This document shows positions 30,666 through 40,429 of a stretch of 64,000 nt of DNA, piece by piece. The stretch's first letter is position 1, and every line of letters begins with the position of its first letter. The stretch comes from Ryuthela nishihirai (lineage: Eukaryota; Arthropoda; Arachnida; Araneae; Heptathelidae): positions 28,070,201 through 28,134,200 of the forward strand of contig JAWZYU010000028.1 of assembly GCA_038380435.1 (NCBI GenBank), read 5' to 3'. A program made the position numbers and the translations under genes. A model generated the notes under the pieces. It saw only the letters and a program-made list of their open reading frames with translations. It searched no databases and was not told where the DNA came from.

Positions 30666-33600
30666 TCAAAATCTATTAAAATAACCACAATATTTTAAAA
30701 AGGAAAAAACTGAGGGTAAAAAGCTATGATCGGTTAAAAGATGTCCGAGTGTAAGAGGCTCGGACGCAAAATCATGAAAGGTAAAATACAATTTTCGTTC
30801 ATTATTAAAAGCTTCGCATTCGACTAAAATGTGTTTAATAGTTAAAATGGTGTCACAAAACTCACACTTTGGTTCGTCGTCCACCCGAAGAAGAAACGAA
30901 TGAGTAAAATACGAGTGACCTAAGCGGAGCCGAGCAAGTACAACTTCCTCCTTGCGATTCCTGCAGTAACAAGACTGCCATGGTTTGATGATAGGTTTGA
31001 TCTCAAAGAGCTTGTTTGTAAGCTGTTCCGACCAAGATCTCTGCCACTGTGCCCGTAGCTCGGTGGTAAAACGTTGCCGGAAATCCAGATAGGGAACCGG
31101 CAACGGAGAGTCGGACAGGGGCGTGGCTGACCTGGCAGCAGAATCTGCCAAATCATTACCCCTGATTCCGACGTGACCGGGCACCCAACAGAAATGGATG
31201 GTGGTGGTGGCTGCCAGACGATGTAGCTGCTGGCGGATCTTAGTAAGAACAGGGTGAGGCCGATGCCTCACCGAGATCAAAGCCTGTAGCGAGCTAAGCG
31301 AGTCGGTGTAAAGCACACACCGACGATGCTTAGTCGCCACATGGTCCAAGGCGAGGCTGATAGCGTGCAACTCTGCAGTGAAGATGGAACACTGCAGTGG
31401 GATCTGGTCTGCAATGATTACATCACAGCAGACCATGGCCGATCCCACCGATGTGCCGGACTTCGAGCCATCTGTGAAGACAGGCAAGAAGTCCGGGTAC
31501 TGAGCATGATGGCTGGCAAAGTGTTGCCGGTACACACAGTCGGGTGTAAAGGCCTTCCCCGTCCTGCACAAGGAAAAATCACAGGAAGGGGAAACAGCGA
31601 GCCATGGTGGAAGTGGCTCAGCTGTCGACTGTGCAACGCTATCGAGACTGGTGTTGATGTCTCTGAGGTAGCCTCGGACTCGCAAACCAAATGGACGAAT
31701 GGCAGTCGGCCGATTATTGTAAAGTATTTCCCACTTCGGACGGAAAATGCAGTTCCAAGTGGGATGGCCAGGCAGAAATCGCAATTTAGATGCATATTGT
31801 AGGGACAACTGCTGACAGCGAAGAGATAAAGAAGGTTCGTCGGTCTCAACGTAAAGACTCTGGACCGGTGAGGTGCGGAAGGCTCCCGTGCAAACACGGA
31901 GGGCCTGGTGATGGAGGGGGTCCAGCACCTTCACCACCGAATCCCGGGCCGAGTCCTACACCTGGGATCCGTAGTCCAGTTTCGATCGGACAAGTGTACG
32001 GTACAGGTGGAGCAAAGAACATCGGTCCGCCCCCCAAGAGAGGGAGGAGAGGACCTTGACGATATTCAATGCCCGCGTGCACTTGGACCTGAGATGACGT
32101 ATGTGTGGTAAAAAGGTCAATTTCCGATCGAATATGAGACCGAGAAACTTCTCCGCCACAACTAGAATGATGTTACCCCCGAGCCACAGCTCGGGATCCA
32201 GGTGAAGATTACGCTTGTGGCAAAAGTGCACACAAGCGGTCTTCTGTGGGGAGAACCGAAACCCGTTTGCCGTCGCCCAAATGGAAAGATTGTTCAGGGC
32301 AATTTGCAGTTGTCTTTCAATGACCCTCATGCTGGACTATGAGCAAAAGATGCTAAAGTCATCAACATAGAGGGCATTGCCTACTGATGGAGGAAGTTGT
32401 CTAGTTATAGAATTAATCTTGACAGCGAAAAGCATAACACTCAGAACGCAGCCTTGTGGCACCCCCTGTTCTTGGGGGTATGGCCGCGACAGAGTGTTAC
32501 CGACACGGACACGAAAAGAGCGTGTCGATAAGAAGTTGGAGATGAAGATCGGCATGTGACCTCTCAAGCCGAAGCTGTGGAGGTCACGAAGAATGCCGAA
32601 TCTCCAAGCCATGTCGTATGCTTTTTCGATGTTGAAGAAAATTGACACCAGGTGCTCTCTACGTAAAAAAGAATTTCTGATAGCCGATTCGAGGCGTATC
32701 AGATGGTCAAGAGTTGACCGTTGCCTGTGAAAGCCACACTGGGTGTTGGAAAGAAGGTTGTGATGTTCTAAATACCAGATGAGTCTGGCATTTACCATTC
32801 TTTCCAACACCTTGCACACGCAGCTCGTCAATGTGATTGGACGATAATTGGAAGGAATCTTGGGATCTTTGCCTGGCTTGGGGAAGGCCAAGACGATGGC
32901 CTCCCGCCAGGAGTCCGGAAACTGCTCCTCGAGAAAAATGCGATTGAAGAGATGGAGCAGCCGATCCTTACTCGATGGTGAAAGATGTTGGAGCATGGCA
33001 TAATGGACATTGTCCGGCCCTACAGCAGAGGCACGAGAAGAGTGCAGAGCAAGGCGAAGCTCCTCAGCTGTGAATGGCCTGTTGTAAGGCTCCAGGCCAT
33101 TTGAGTGGAAAGAGAGCGGAGAGCGCTCCGCCCTGCCCTTCTGGGCCAGAAACTCGGAGGAGTAAGAGTAAGATGAAGAGATGGAAGAGAATGACTCCCC
33201 CAGAGTGTCGGCAATTGCTTTGGGATCAGCAATTGCCTGTCCATTGTGCTCCAGGATCGATAACGAGTGAGACGTGTAGTTCCCACTCATCTTCCGGACT
33301 TTATCCCACATGACCTTAGAACTAGTCGTGCGGGTGATAGAAGATGTATACTTGATCCAAGATTCCTTCTGGCTCTGGCGTCGGACGAAACGAGCTTTCG
33401 CCCTGGCGCGTTTGAAATTTTCGAGGTTGGGGGTTGTCGGATATCTCCAAAACACCCCCCAAGCCTTGTTCTGAGCCTTACGAGCTGCGGTGCAATCTGG
33501 ATTCCACCACGGTTTCGGAAAGCGAGGAAACCGTGTAGAAGTTTGAGGAATGGTTGATGCAGCTGCATCTACGATACAGTCCGTTATCTCCGCTACTGCC

Positions 33601-34367
33601 ACATTGATTGGCTCCTGGCTGACAGAGTGGTCATTGAGCTCTGAGAGCAGCTCGAAACCACCCCAGTCAGCGCGATTGAGCCTCCACCGCGAGACGCGTG
33701 AAGGGCTGCAAGGCCCCCCATGGGAGATCGTGCACACCACGGGGAGGTGATCGCTTCCGTAAGGGTTGTCCTCGACCTCCCATGTAAAGCGTGGAAGGAT
33801 CGATGAGGAGCAGATGGTAAGGTCAATGGCAGTGAAAGAGCGGGTTGGGGAGTGAAAGTAAGTACTGACACTGGTGTTCAACAGGGAGAGAGAAGGATCC
33901 AGGAGCCACTGCTCTAGGACCCCATCCCTCCCGTTGGTGTCAGCACTGCCCCAAAGTGGACTGTGTCCATTGAGGTCCCCCATAATGAGGAAGGGGGATG
34001 GCAGCTGCGAGACGAGATCATCAAGGTCTTCCTGGAAGACGATGCTCCCAGGTGGAAGATATACAGAGCAGACAGTCAGCGAGAACCCCACGAAGAGATG
34101 GACGGCTACTGCCTCCAAGTTGGTGGTGAGGGGTACGACCTGGAATGGAGAATGGTTGCTCACGAGGATGGCGACACCCCCGTGAGCTGGGCCATCTCCA
34201 TCCCGGTCCCGGTGAACTAGTGAAAAGTGCCGGATCGTGGGATCTGTGACTGGCTGCAAGTATGTCTCCTGCAGGCACACACAGATGGGCTGGTGTGCCT
34301 GAAGGAGGGCCTTGATGTCAAGATTCCTCTGGAATCCACGACAATTCCATTGTAGGAGTGTGGCCAT
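30666..34367 (-). pseudogene. Jockey LINE ORF2 (endonuclease, reverse transcriptase, RNase H) with two nonsense codons
   Basis: The 1233-codon frame holds an AP-type endonuclease (LQWNCRGF, QETYL, MGDLNGHSPLWG, SDHLPV; residues 1-220) and a reverse transcriptase (about 450-700). An RNase H domain follows (FTDGSKS, AELHAI, LYTDSLSSL, GNDLADSAA; about 960-1100), then a C-terminal C/H motif (CEFCDTILTIKHILVEC). There is no frameshift. TAG stops interrupt it at codon 677 (32337-32339) and at about codon 804 (31956-31958). In RT motif A the catalytic Asp is Asn (FFNIEKAYD, near 32632, codon AAC), while the YVDD of motif C is intact. The enzyme would copy the LINE RNA into the target site; this copy cannot make a working one. 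Confidence 0.93.
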
Positions 34368-34406
34368 CTCAGGACTTGGAAGAGTGGGCGGACGACAAAT
34401 TTCTAT

Positions 34407-35645
34407 TCAGCTTAACCGCCGCAGAGGACGGTTTACTGAATGGGGGTGGTCGGTATCCATGTCCTCGGAATCGTCCGAGGGGCATGGATCGGTGACCGCC
34501 CTTTGAGGTGCGGTGATTTTCTTTTTTGGACCCGGCGGGGGCCCCTTCGGTTTGGAAGGTCTTGCTGTCTGAGGACGGGAAGGAGGAGGCCTTCCGGTGG
34601 AGGTGGAAGGCTGAGCTGCAGGAATGGAAACCGGGGTTGATGTCGAAGTCGACACCACCCTCAATCTCGCCTGCGTGAGGAGGTACTTCGCAGCTGGCGA
34701 GAAAGACTCAGTAGGTGGTACACTGATGTCAGTCTGCACCGCAACTGAAATCATTGGAACGATGGGCTTTCCAATGACTGCACTGGCATAGGAAACCTTG
34801 CCAGGTGGGGTGGGCGGTGCAGCAAGCTTTCTCGCTTCAGCATACGAGATGTTGTTGATGACTTTGAGGCGTTGTACCTCCTTTTCCTCCTTCCACTTCG
34901 GACAGTCGCGGGAATACGCCGGATGTTCACCACTGCAGTTCACACAGCATGCCTTTTCTGCTGTGCAGTCAGGATCGAGATGATCCTTACTGCCACAGCG
35001 AGCACAGGTAGGCTTGCCCCTGCATGCTGTGCGGGCATGACCGTATATCTGACACTGAAAACAGCGCAGAGTGTTCGGTATATACGGCCGTACCTCACAA
35101 TGTAAATAACCTGCCTTGATGGAAGAAGGCAGGCGTGGCGTGTTAAATGTCACAATCAACACCCGGGTGGGTGTCAATTTCCCATCACGGCGTGTCGAAA
35201 CCCAGTGGACCGCTGTTACTCCTTGAGGTGTGAGTTCCGAGAGGATCTCCTCCTCAGTGACTTTGAGGAGACCCCACTCGGTGATCACACCCCGAGAGGA
35301 ATTCAAAGTTTTATGGGGAGCGACTTCGACAGCCACCCCACCAATTTCCTTGACTTTCAGGAGTAGTTCCGAGTGTTTGGAACAAGCGGTCTCAACTTGT
35401 AAGTCGCCAGATCGTAAGCGCTTTACGGATTTCGGCTCTCCCTCGAGACCTTTCAAACCTTTATTTGCAAAAAATGGGGACATGTCCCCAAGTACCTGAT
35501 CACCCGTGGAGTGGATGATCATGAACTTTGGGAACGAAGACACAGAAGACGACGGCAGAGATAACATAGACAATGAGGAAGATGGGGGCTCACGTCGAGC
35601 CCTCTTGTTGGCAGCGATCGCATTAATTTCTTCATTCTCTCTCAT
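34407..35645 (-). CDS. Jockey LINE ORF1 (nucleic-acid-binding protein)
   Basis: An intact 412-residue frame from ATG 35645. The middle (about residues 190-250) has zinc-knuckle motifs: CFQCQIYGHARTAC, CARCGSKDHLDPDC and CVNCSGEHPAYSRDC. The C-terminal 120 residues are rich in Pro, Ser and Thr. In Jockey-type elements this protein coats the LINE RNA. It ends 39 bases before ORF2, the usual close spacing. Confidence 0.92.
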   Translation of the reverse strand: MRENEEINAIAANKRARREPPSSSLSMLSLPSSSVSSFPKFMIIHSTGDQVLGDMSPFFANKGLKGLEGEPKSVKRLRSGDLQVETACSKHSELLLKVKEIGGVAVEVAPHKTLNSSRGVITEWGLLKVTEEEILSELTPQGVTAVHWVSTRRDGKLTPTRVLIVTFNTPRLPSSIKAGYLHCEVRPYIPNTLRCFQCQIYGHARTACRGKPTCARCGSKDHLDPDCTAEKACCVNCSGEHPAYSRDCPKWKEEKEVQRLKVINNISYAEARKLAAPPTPPGKVSYASAVIGKPIVPMISVAVQTDISVPPTESFSPAAKYLLTQARLRVVSTSTSTPVSIPAAQPSTSTGRPPPSRPQTARPSKPKGPPPGPKKKITAPQRAVTDPCPSDDSEDMDTDHPHSVNRPLRRLS

Positions 35646-36334
35646 GGTTTGTTTTGTGTGGTTCAGTGCCCGCTGTCCCCACCCTCCACGTAGCCCAACA
35701 AGGGGACGCCCAGTCGGGCGCCAGGGCTACGCAGGCACTATACCCACACAGACAGTGAGCCAAGCTCTCACAAATAAATAGAAGGAAAATAAAAAGAGAA
35801 ATGTGCAGAACAAAAACGTTCTACACAAATGAAACAAAGCGCAAAAATAAGAATATTATGACTGCCAAACTGGCTGCACAAAGAAAGGATAATGACAAAA
35901 GGAAAATAATCTGTGAGGAAACTTCTAAACCTGTACCCGGACCGTGGGCAAGGTTACTCACCGCTCTGCACGGTTGACCCTAGCAGGACCTGCCCACCAG
36001 CCGATTGCTCCTGGGGGGCCACCCCAGGAGCTCCCGTTTACCGGAAGCAGAGGCCAAAGCAGTGTATAGCAGAGGCCCCGGAATCCGCTGCCCAGCCCCG
36101 CGACAGACAGGCTCGCCAATGGCAAGACGGCCAATGGGGACCACGCCAGTCATGAGCTGAGGAGAGAAGACGGGGACCTCCGAGCAACTATCAGGATCCT
36201 CCTTTCCCGGGACACGGGTCTCCGCGCACGGCAAACACGCGGGCGAGCGTTTAGGACCCTGCGAAGGTAACCGAGCCAGCGGAACCTTCACAGGGTGGTC
36301 CCCCTCACCGCGTACAGGCGCTCACACCGAGGGG
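35646..36334 (-). promoter_or_regulatory. 5' UTR and presumed internal promoter of the Jockey LINE
   Basis: About 690 GC-rich bases from the TSD to the ORF1 start. Full-length LINEs of this group carry an RNA polymerase II promoter here; I cannot point to the initiator. A hairpin-prone ctcctggggtggccccccagg lies near 36010. Confidence 0.55.
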
Positions 36335-36346
36335 GACAGGCAGAGA

Positions 36347-36830
36347 AGAGTGCCGTCTACATTACCTATCAGCAAAATTTAATAAATTTATATTACGCAC
36401 ACAAAATTTCAAAAACATTTTTTTTCTATTTCTTCTATTAAACATCTGAACACTTCTAACTTTAAACACGAAACGATAGACCAAGACTAACGTATCCCAT
36501 TGAAGATAAAAATTGAGGGAAATTCCCGGAACTCAGAGTTGCCGCTTTATTCCGAATGAAGAAGGTTTTGTACAATTTTTCCGTAGAATTGAGAATAAAA
36601 TAGAGGAAACTTGTGTAGTTACGTTAGTGGTTTTTTTTTTTTTTTTTTGGGGGGGGGGATTTTAGTGCACAAAAATGTGTATCTATAGTACATTTTCAAA
36701 GTTAAAACTACTTCGAAAAATGTGACCATAAAAGTGGCATCTTTGTTTAAATGTAAATTCTAGGAATATTTTCTTAAATAGGAATATTTTTTCAGAATTA
36801 AATTCAAATGAAGATTTTTAAAAAGGCGCC
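36347..36830. other. Intronic non-coding stretch
   Basis: AT-rich with a T/G homopolymer run at about 36632-36659. No gene or repeat is supported. Confidence 0.4.
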
Positions 36831-37051
36831 GTTTGAACCGTGTTAGATAAAAAAAAAATCGTGTAAAGAGAGAATTTGAATTTTTTTTCTAAACCGTGTT
36901 AAATCAAAATCGTGTAAAAAATAATCCGTGTAAAACTTGAATTGGGTGTACTTTATACAAAATTAGCAGTTTCAAATTACATTATTTTTGATATCATTTC
37001 TTAATTTTAGAATATTTGATATAGATTTAAAAAAGCAAATATATTACCTAC

Positions 37052-37284
37052 CGTGCTCGGTATTGTTTCTAGAAAATTAACAGGAATCGATTGCAAGCAT
37101 TTATTTGAGGTTTTCTCACTCTTTAATATTAATTTAGTCAAGTGAGTGTTAAAGATTAACTCCCTGCAATTTTCATATAGGTTATGGTCAATGTCCCCTG
37201 ACAATATTTTCTGTAAGATGGTTTCCTCCTTATCCCAAAGCGTATTGATCAAAAGATACAGAAGTTTATCAGAATAAAATTTTC
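37052..37284 (-). CDS. Leucine-rich-repeat protein, exon 2
   Basis: A 233-base exon with a strong acceptor (TGTATCTTTTCAG, 37285-37297) and a donor after ACG (G|GTAGGT, GT at 37051-37050). It begins with the last two bases of a codon (phase 1) and ends in phase 0, fitting exon 1 and exon 3 exactly. It encodes KFYSDKLLYLLINTLW... to SIPVNFLETIPST, the helical lead-in and first LRR-like segment (HLTKLILKS). The open frame extends beyond both splice sites, but the extension has no repeat character. Confidence 0.75.
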
Positions 37285-37540
37285 CTGAAAAGATACAATT
37301 GAGCAAAATCAGAGCTTCTTGACAGAGAAATTCAAATTTATTATAGACATAGAAAATCAACGCAAAAATTATTGATTGAATGTAATAGATTTAGTATGGA
37401 CAAATGCATCAATGAATCGAGAAATTGACTAAGGCGGTAACGCACCAATCTTGCAAACTGATGTTTCAAGATACTGGTCGTTGGATTGCTTTACCTCCGA
37501 GCGACACTTTTTTGCACACAATGGGCTAAATGGCCAGGTC

Positions 37541-37925
37541 GTTGGGTTGTTTTACCTCTGAGCGGCACTTTTTTGCACACCATGGGCTAAATGGTCAGGT
37601 CACATGGATCCCGAAGGCTCAGAGAAGGTTGGGGTAGGGGACCCACTGGAACAGCTGTTGGGAGACAGATGGTAGCCTCCCGCCAGGGCCATCCAGCGTG
37701 TTCTTTAACGTGCACAGGATATGGCTCTCCCGCACACGGGGCCACGGCTTAACGTTCCATCCTACGGACGGCGGCCTTTCCAAACCCATCGGTGTCCCCT
37801 ACTGACCGTGGGCAGGGCGGGGAATTTTGAGGAGATAAATCTCAACGCTGACCCAGCTGGGACTCGAATCTGGGAACTACAGATTACGAGCCTGGCGCGC
37901 TACCGACTGAGCCACCCCCGCCCCG
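37541..37925 (-). repeat. SINE-A nested in SINE-A, 11-bp TSD
   Basis: Flanked by ATGGCCAGGTC (itself SINE-A sequence) at 37530-37540 and 37926-37936. Near-majority sequence, full length. Confidence 0.94.
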
Positions 37926-38007
37926 ATGGCCAGGTCAAAAGAACCACGAAGGTTTAGAGAAGGTTAGGGAGAAGGGACCCACTGGACAGCTATTAGGAGA
38001 CAGATAT

Positions 38008-38057
38008 GTGAGAAGAACACGCTTGATGGGTCTTCCCATCAAGCGTGTTCTTCTCAC
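38008..38057. repeat. Perfect 23-bp hairpin, 4-base loop
   Basis: Arms 38008-38030 and 38035-38057 (gtgagaagaacacgcttgat plus ggg) are exact complements around tctt. It lies inside an old SINE-A copy. Confidence 0.95.
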
Positions 38058-38302
38058 CCATCACCTCATCCCATCGTTGAAGAACATGCTTGATGGGTCC
38101 TCCATCAAGAGTGTTTTTCAACGTGCGGCACATCGAGCCATGGCTTAATGACCTATTCAATGAACGGCAGACTTTCTAAGCCCATCGGTGTTCCCTACTG
38201 ACCGAGGGCAGGGAGTTTTGCGGAGTTAAATCTCAATGCTGGCCCAGGTAAAACTCGGAACTGCAGATTATGATTCTTGCATACGACCGACTCTGCCCCC
38301 CC

Positions 38303-38670
38303 CCATTAGAACATTTGGAAACCGAGTTTATTATTCTGGTGTGCGATATAATTTGTGCTAATAGTTCAATGATTTTAAACTAGAAGATTTTAATTCACAA
38401 TTTCCAACTGATAATTTCCTTTGACAAAAGCAACAGATAAATTCTTTCCAGAAATTATTCAGAATTTTACTTTTCTTCGCTCTTGAGAAAGAAATCTTAA
38501 GTGATATCACGCCTCATAAATGAACGTTCGATATTGAATATTGACGTAATTTCTTGCAATCTCTCACCCGACATACACTTGCATTAGTATTAATAAAATC
38601 TTGCTATTCGCCGTCGTAATGGAAAATTGATTGCATCCTTGAGAAAGTATCAGATTAATTATCTTGGGAG
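38303..38670. other. Intronic non-coding stretch
   Basis: No gene or repeat recognised. Confidence 0.4.
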
Positions 38671-39032
38671 ACATTGGGTTGTTTTACCTCTGAGCGGCAC
38701 TTTTTTGCACACAATGGGCTAAATGGCCAGGTCACATGGACAGCGAAGGCTCAGAGAAGGTTGGGGGAGGGGACCCACTGGAACAGATGGTAGCCTCCCG
38801 TCAAGGCCATCCAGCGTGTTCTTTAACGTGCACAGTATGGCTCTCCCACACACGGCGCCACGGCTTTACGTTCCATCCGACGGACGGCGGCCTTTCCAAG
38901 CCCATCGGTGTCCCCTACTGACCGTGGGCAGGGCGGAGAATTTTGCGGAGATCTCAAAGCTGACCAAGCTGGGACTCGAACCTGGAAACTACAGATTACG
39001 AGCCTGGCGCGCTACCGACTGATTTACCCCCT
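38671..39032 (-). repeat. SINE-A copy with small internal deletions
   Basis: Full extent from tail to head (ctaccgactgat), lacking gctgttgggagac and part of the atctcaacgc segment. Confidence 0.9.
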
Positions 39033-39043
39033 CCCCCTTGGGA

Positions 39044-39200
39044 GGTGTGCAATACTTACTGGTAATGTGCGACATGAGATAAACAAAAGAATAGGTATTG
39101 CGTCTGGAACTTTTAAGACCCTGTGGAGTGTGTGAAAAAAATAGGCGTATACATCGAAAGATTATAATTACGTGATATAATAGTTTAGTTCTTTTTAATG
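39044..39200 (+). pseudogene. RTE-like LINE 3' fragment
   Basis: Translation resembles the same LINE's post-RT region (gtgcgacatgagataaacaa, 'RHEINKRIGIASGTF'), aligned with 49690-49800. It is broken and short. Confidence 0.6.
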
Positions 39201-39489
39201 TTACACAACAAACTTCTATGCCGTTATCTGTTACACGGTAGCCATGCGATTACTTATAATGATGTGGGACAGTCTGCGCTCATCTCTAGAATTGCACGTT
39301 TAAGTCCACATTTCTCCCGCTGGTTATAAGTTTTGCCTTATTTCACGTAGTCTTGGTATACACGTACGACGGTGTGACATGGCAATCCCAATAGTTAAGC
39401 AGTTGCGATGATTGAACAACCGAACCTACTATCTGGCCACGGTCAAGTTCATTTAACGTTGCTGCCTTTATCCATGATTACTTTTCCGT

Positions 39490-39869
39490 TGGGTTGTTTT
39501 ACCTCTGAGCGGCACTTTTTTGCACACCATGGACTAAATGGCCGGATCACATGGATCCCAAAGGCTCAGAGAAGGTTGGGGGAGAGGACCCACTGGAACA
39601 GCTGTTGGGAGACAGATGGTACTTCCCATCAAGGCCATCCAGTGTGTTCTTTAACGTGCACAGGGTTTGGCTCTCCCACACACGGGCCACAGCTTAACGT
39701 CCCATCCGATGGACGGCGGCCTTTCCAAGCGCATCGGTGTCCCCTACTGACCGTGGGAAGGGCGGGGAATTTTGCGGAGATAAATCTCAACGCTGACCCA
39801 GCTGGGACTCGAACCTTGGAACTACAGATTACGAGCCTGGCGCGCTTCCGACTGAGCCACCCCACTCCT
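39490..39869 (-). repeat. SINE-A copy, 12-bp TSD
   Basis: Flanked by TTACTTTTCCGT at 39478-39489 and 39870-39881. Confidence 0.94.
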
Positions 39870-40164
39870 TTACTTTTCCGTGACTGGTTTCCAAAGCGTA
39901 GATACCTGCTCTATTTATAGGCATTGCCAGTTTCAGATATTTTTCTCAAAGTTTCATAGAAAACTTTATAGAAAATTTTTCATAAATTTTTCTCAAGTTT
40001 CAGAAATTTTTTTATAGGCATTTCGTCCCTCGTGACTGGACACGTACTTCTGCTTTGCATATTGTTATCAGGGTTTATATAATAATTTGTCCATTCAGAC
40101 AATATCAGACTTTAATTTGCCCTTTAATATTGTTCGTCATAATTTATTCTACATAGATTAAGAA

Positions 40165-40365
40165 GACGTAGTTCTACTTCTCAGCAGACACGCTAGTGAT
40201 GCTCTTCTAGGATACGAGTGCATAAATGAAAGGTTTTTTTACAGCAAAATTGCCGACAAGCGACTTCAATGTTTTGTGTAGTAGAAAACGGACAGGTATA
40301 TAGCATTCTTCGATCCCTGCATACTTGTCCGTTTTCTACCACACAAAACGTTAACTAAAATTGAG
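40165..40365 (+). pseudogene. RTE-like LINE fragment with fold-back
   Basis: The endonuclease start region (cttctcagcagacacgctag) is joined to a later LINE segment (gttttgtgtagtagaaaacg), which is then repeated in inverse order (ccgttttctaccacacaaaa), making a hairpin at about 40270-40350. Confidence 0.65.
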
Positions 40366-40429
40366 ACTGGTTTTCAAAAAATTAAGGAACAACCCTATAT
40401 TATATTAATGGGAAACTTACGTCAAAGCT

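Larger units (their letters stand above)
30341..36334 (-). mobile_element. Full-length Jockey-type LINE, 5994 bp, 12-bp TSD
   Basis: The direct repeat GACAGGCAGAGA flanks the element (30329-30340 and 36335-36346). On the minus strand the order is a GC-rich 5' UTR (36334-35646), ORF1 (35645-34407), ORF2 (34367-30666), a 3' UTR of about 300 bases, and a (CAAA)n tail at 30341-30360. The insertion lies in intron 2 of the LRR gene, in the same orientation as that gene. Both ORFs keep their frame, so the insertion is fairly young, but ORF2 carries two stops and a catalytic substitution. Confidence 0.93.
37481..38302 (-). repeat. Old SINE-A copy with nested SINE-A and hairpin rearrangement
   Basis: Tail part 37481-37529 and remainder 37937-38302 surround the copy at 37541-37925. 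The remainder contains a perfect hairpin (38008-38057) and a second imperfect one (38077-38124), both built from the family's gtgttctttaacgtg segment. Confidence 0.82.

Noticed and set aside
31326..31802. Plus-strand frames of 60-158 codons between 31.3 and 35.8 kb
   Set aside because: Antisense shadows of the Jockey LINE ORF1 and ORF2.
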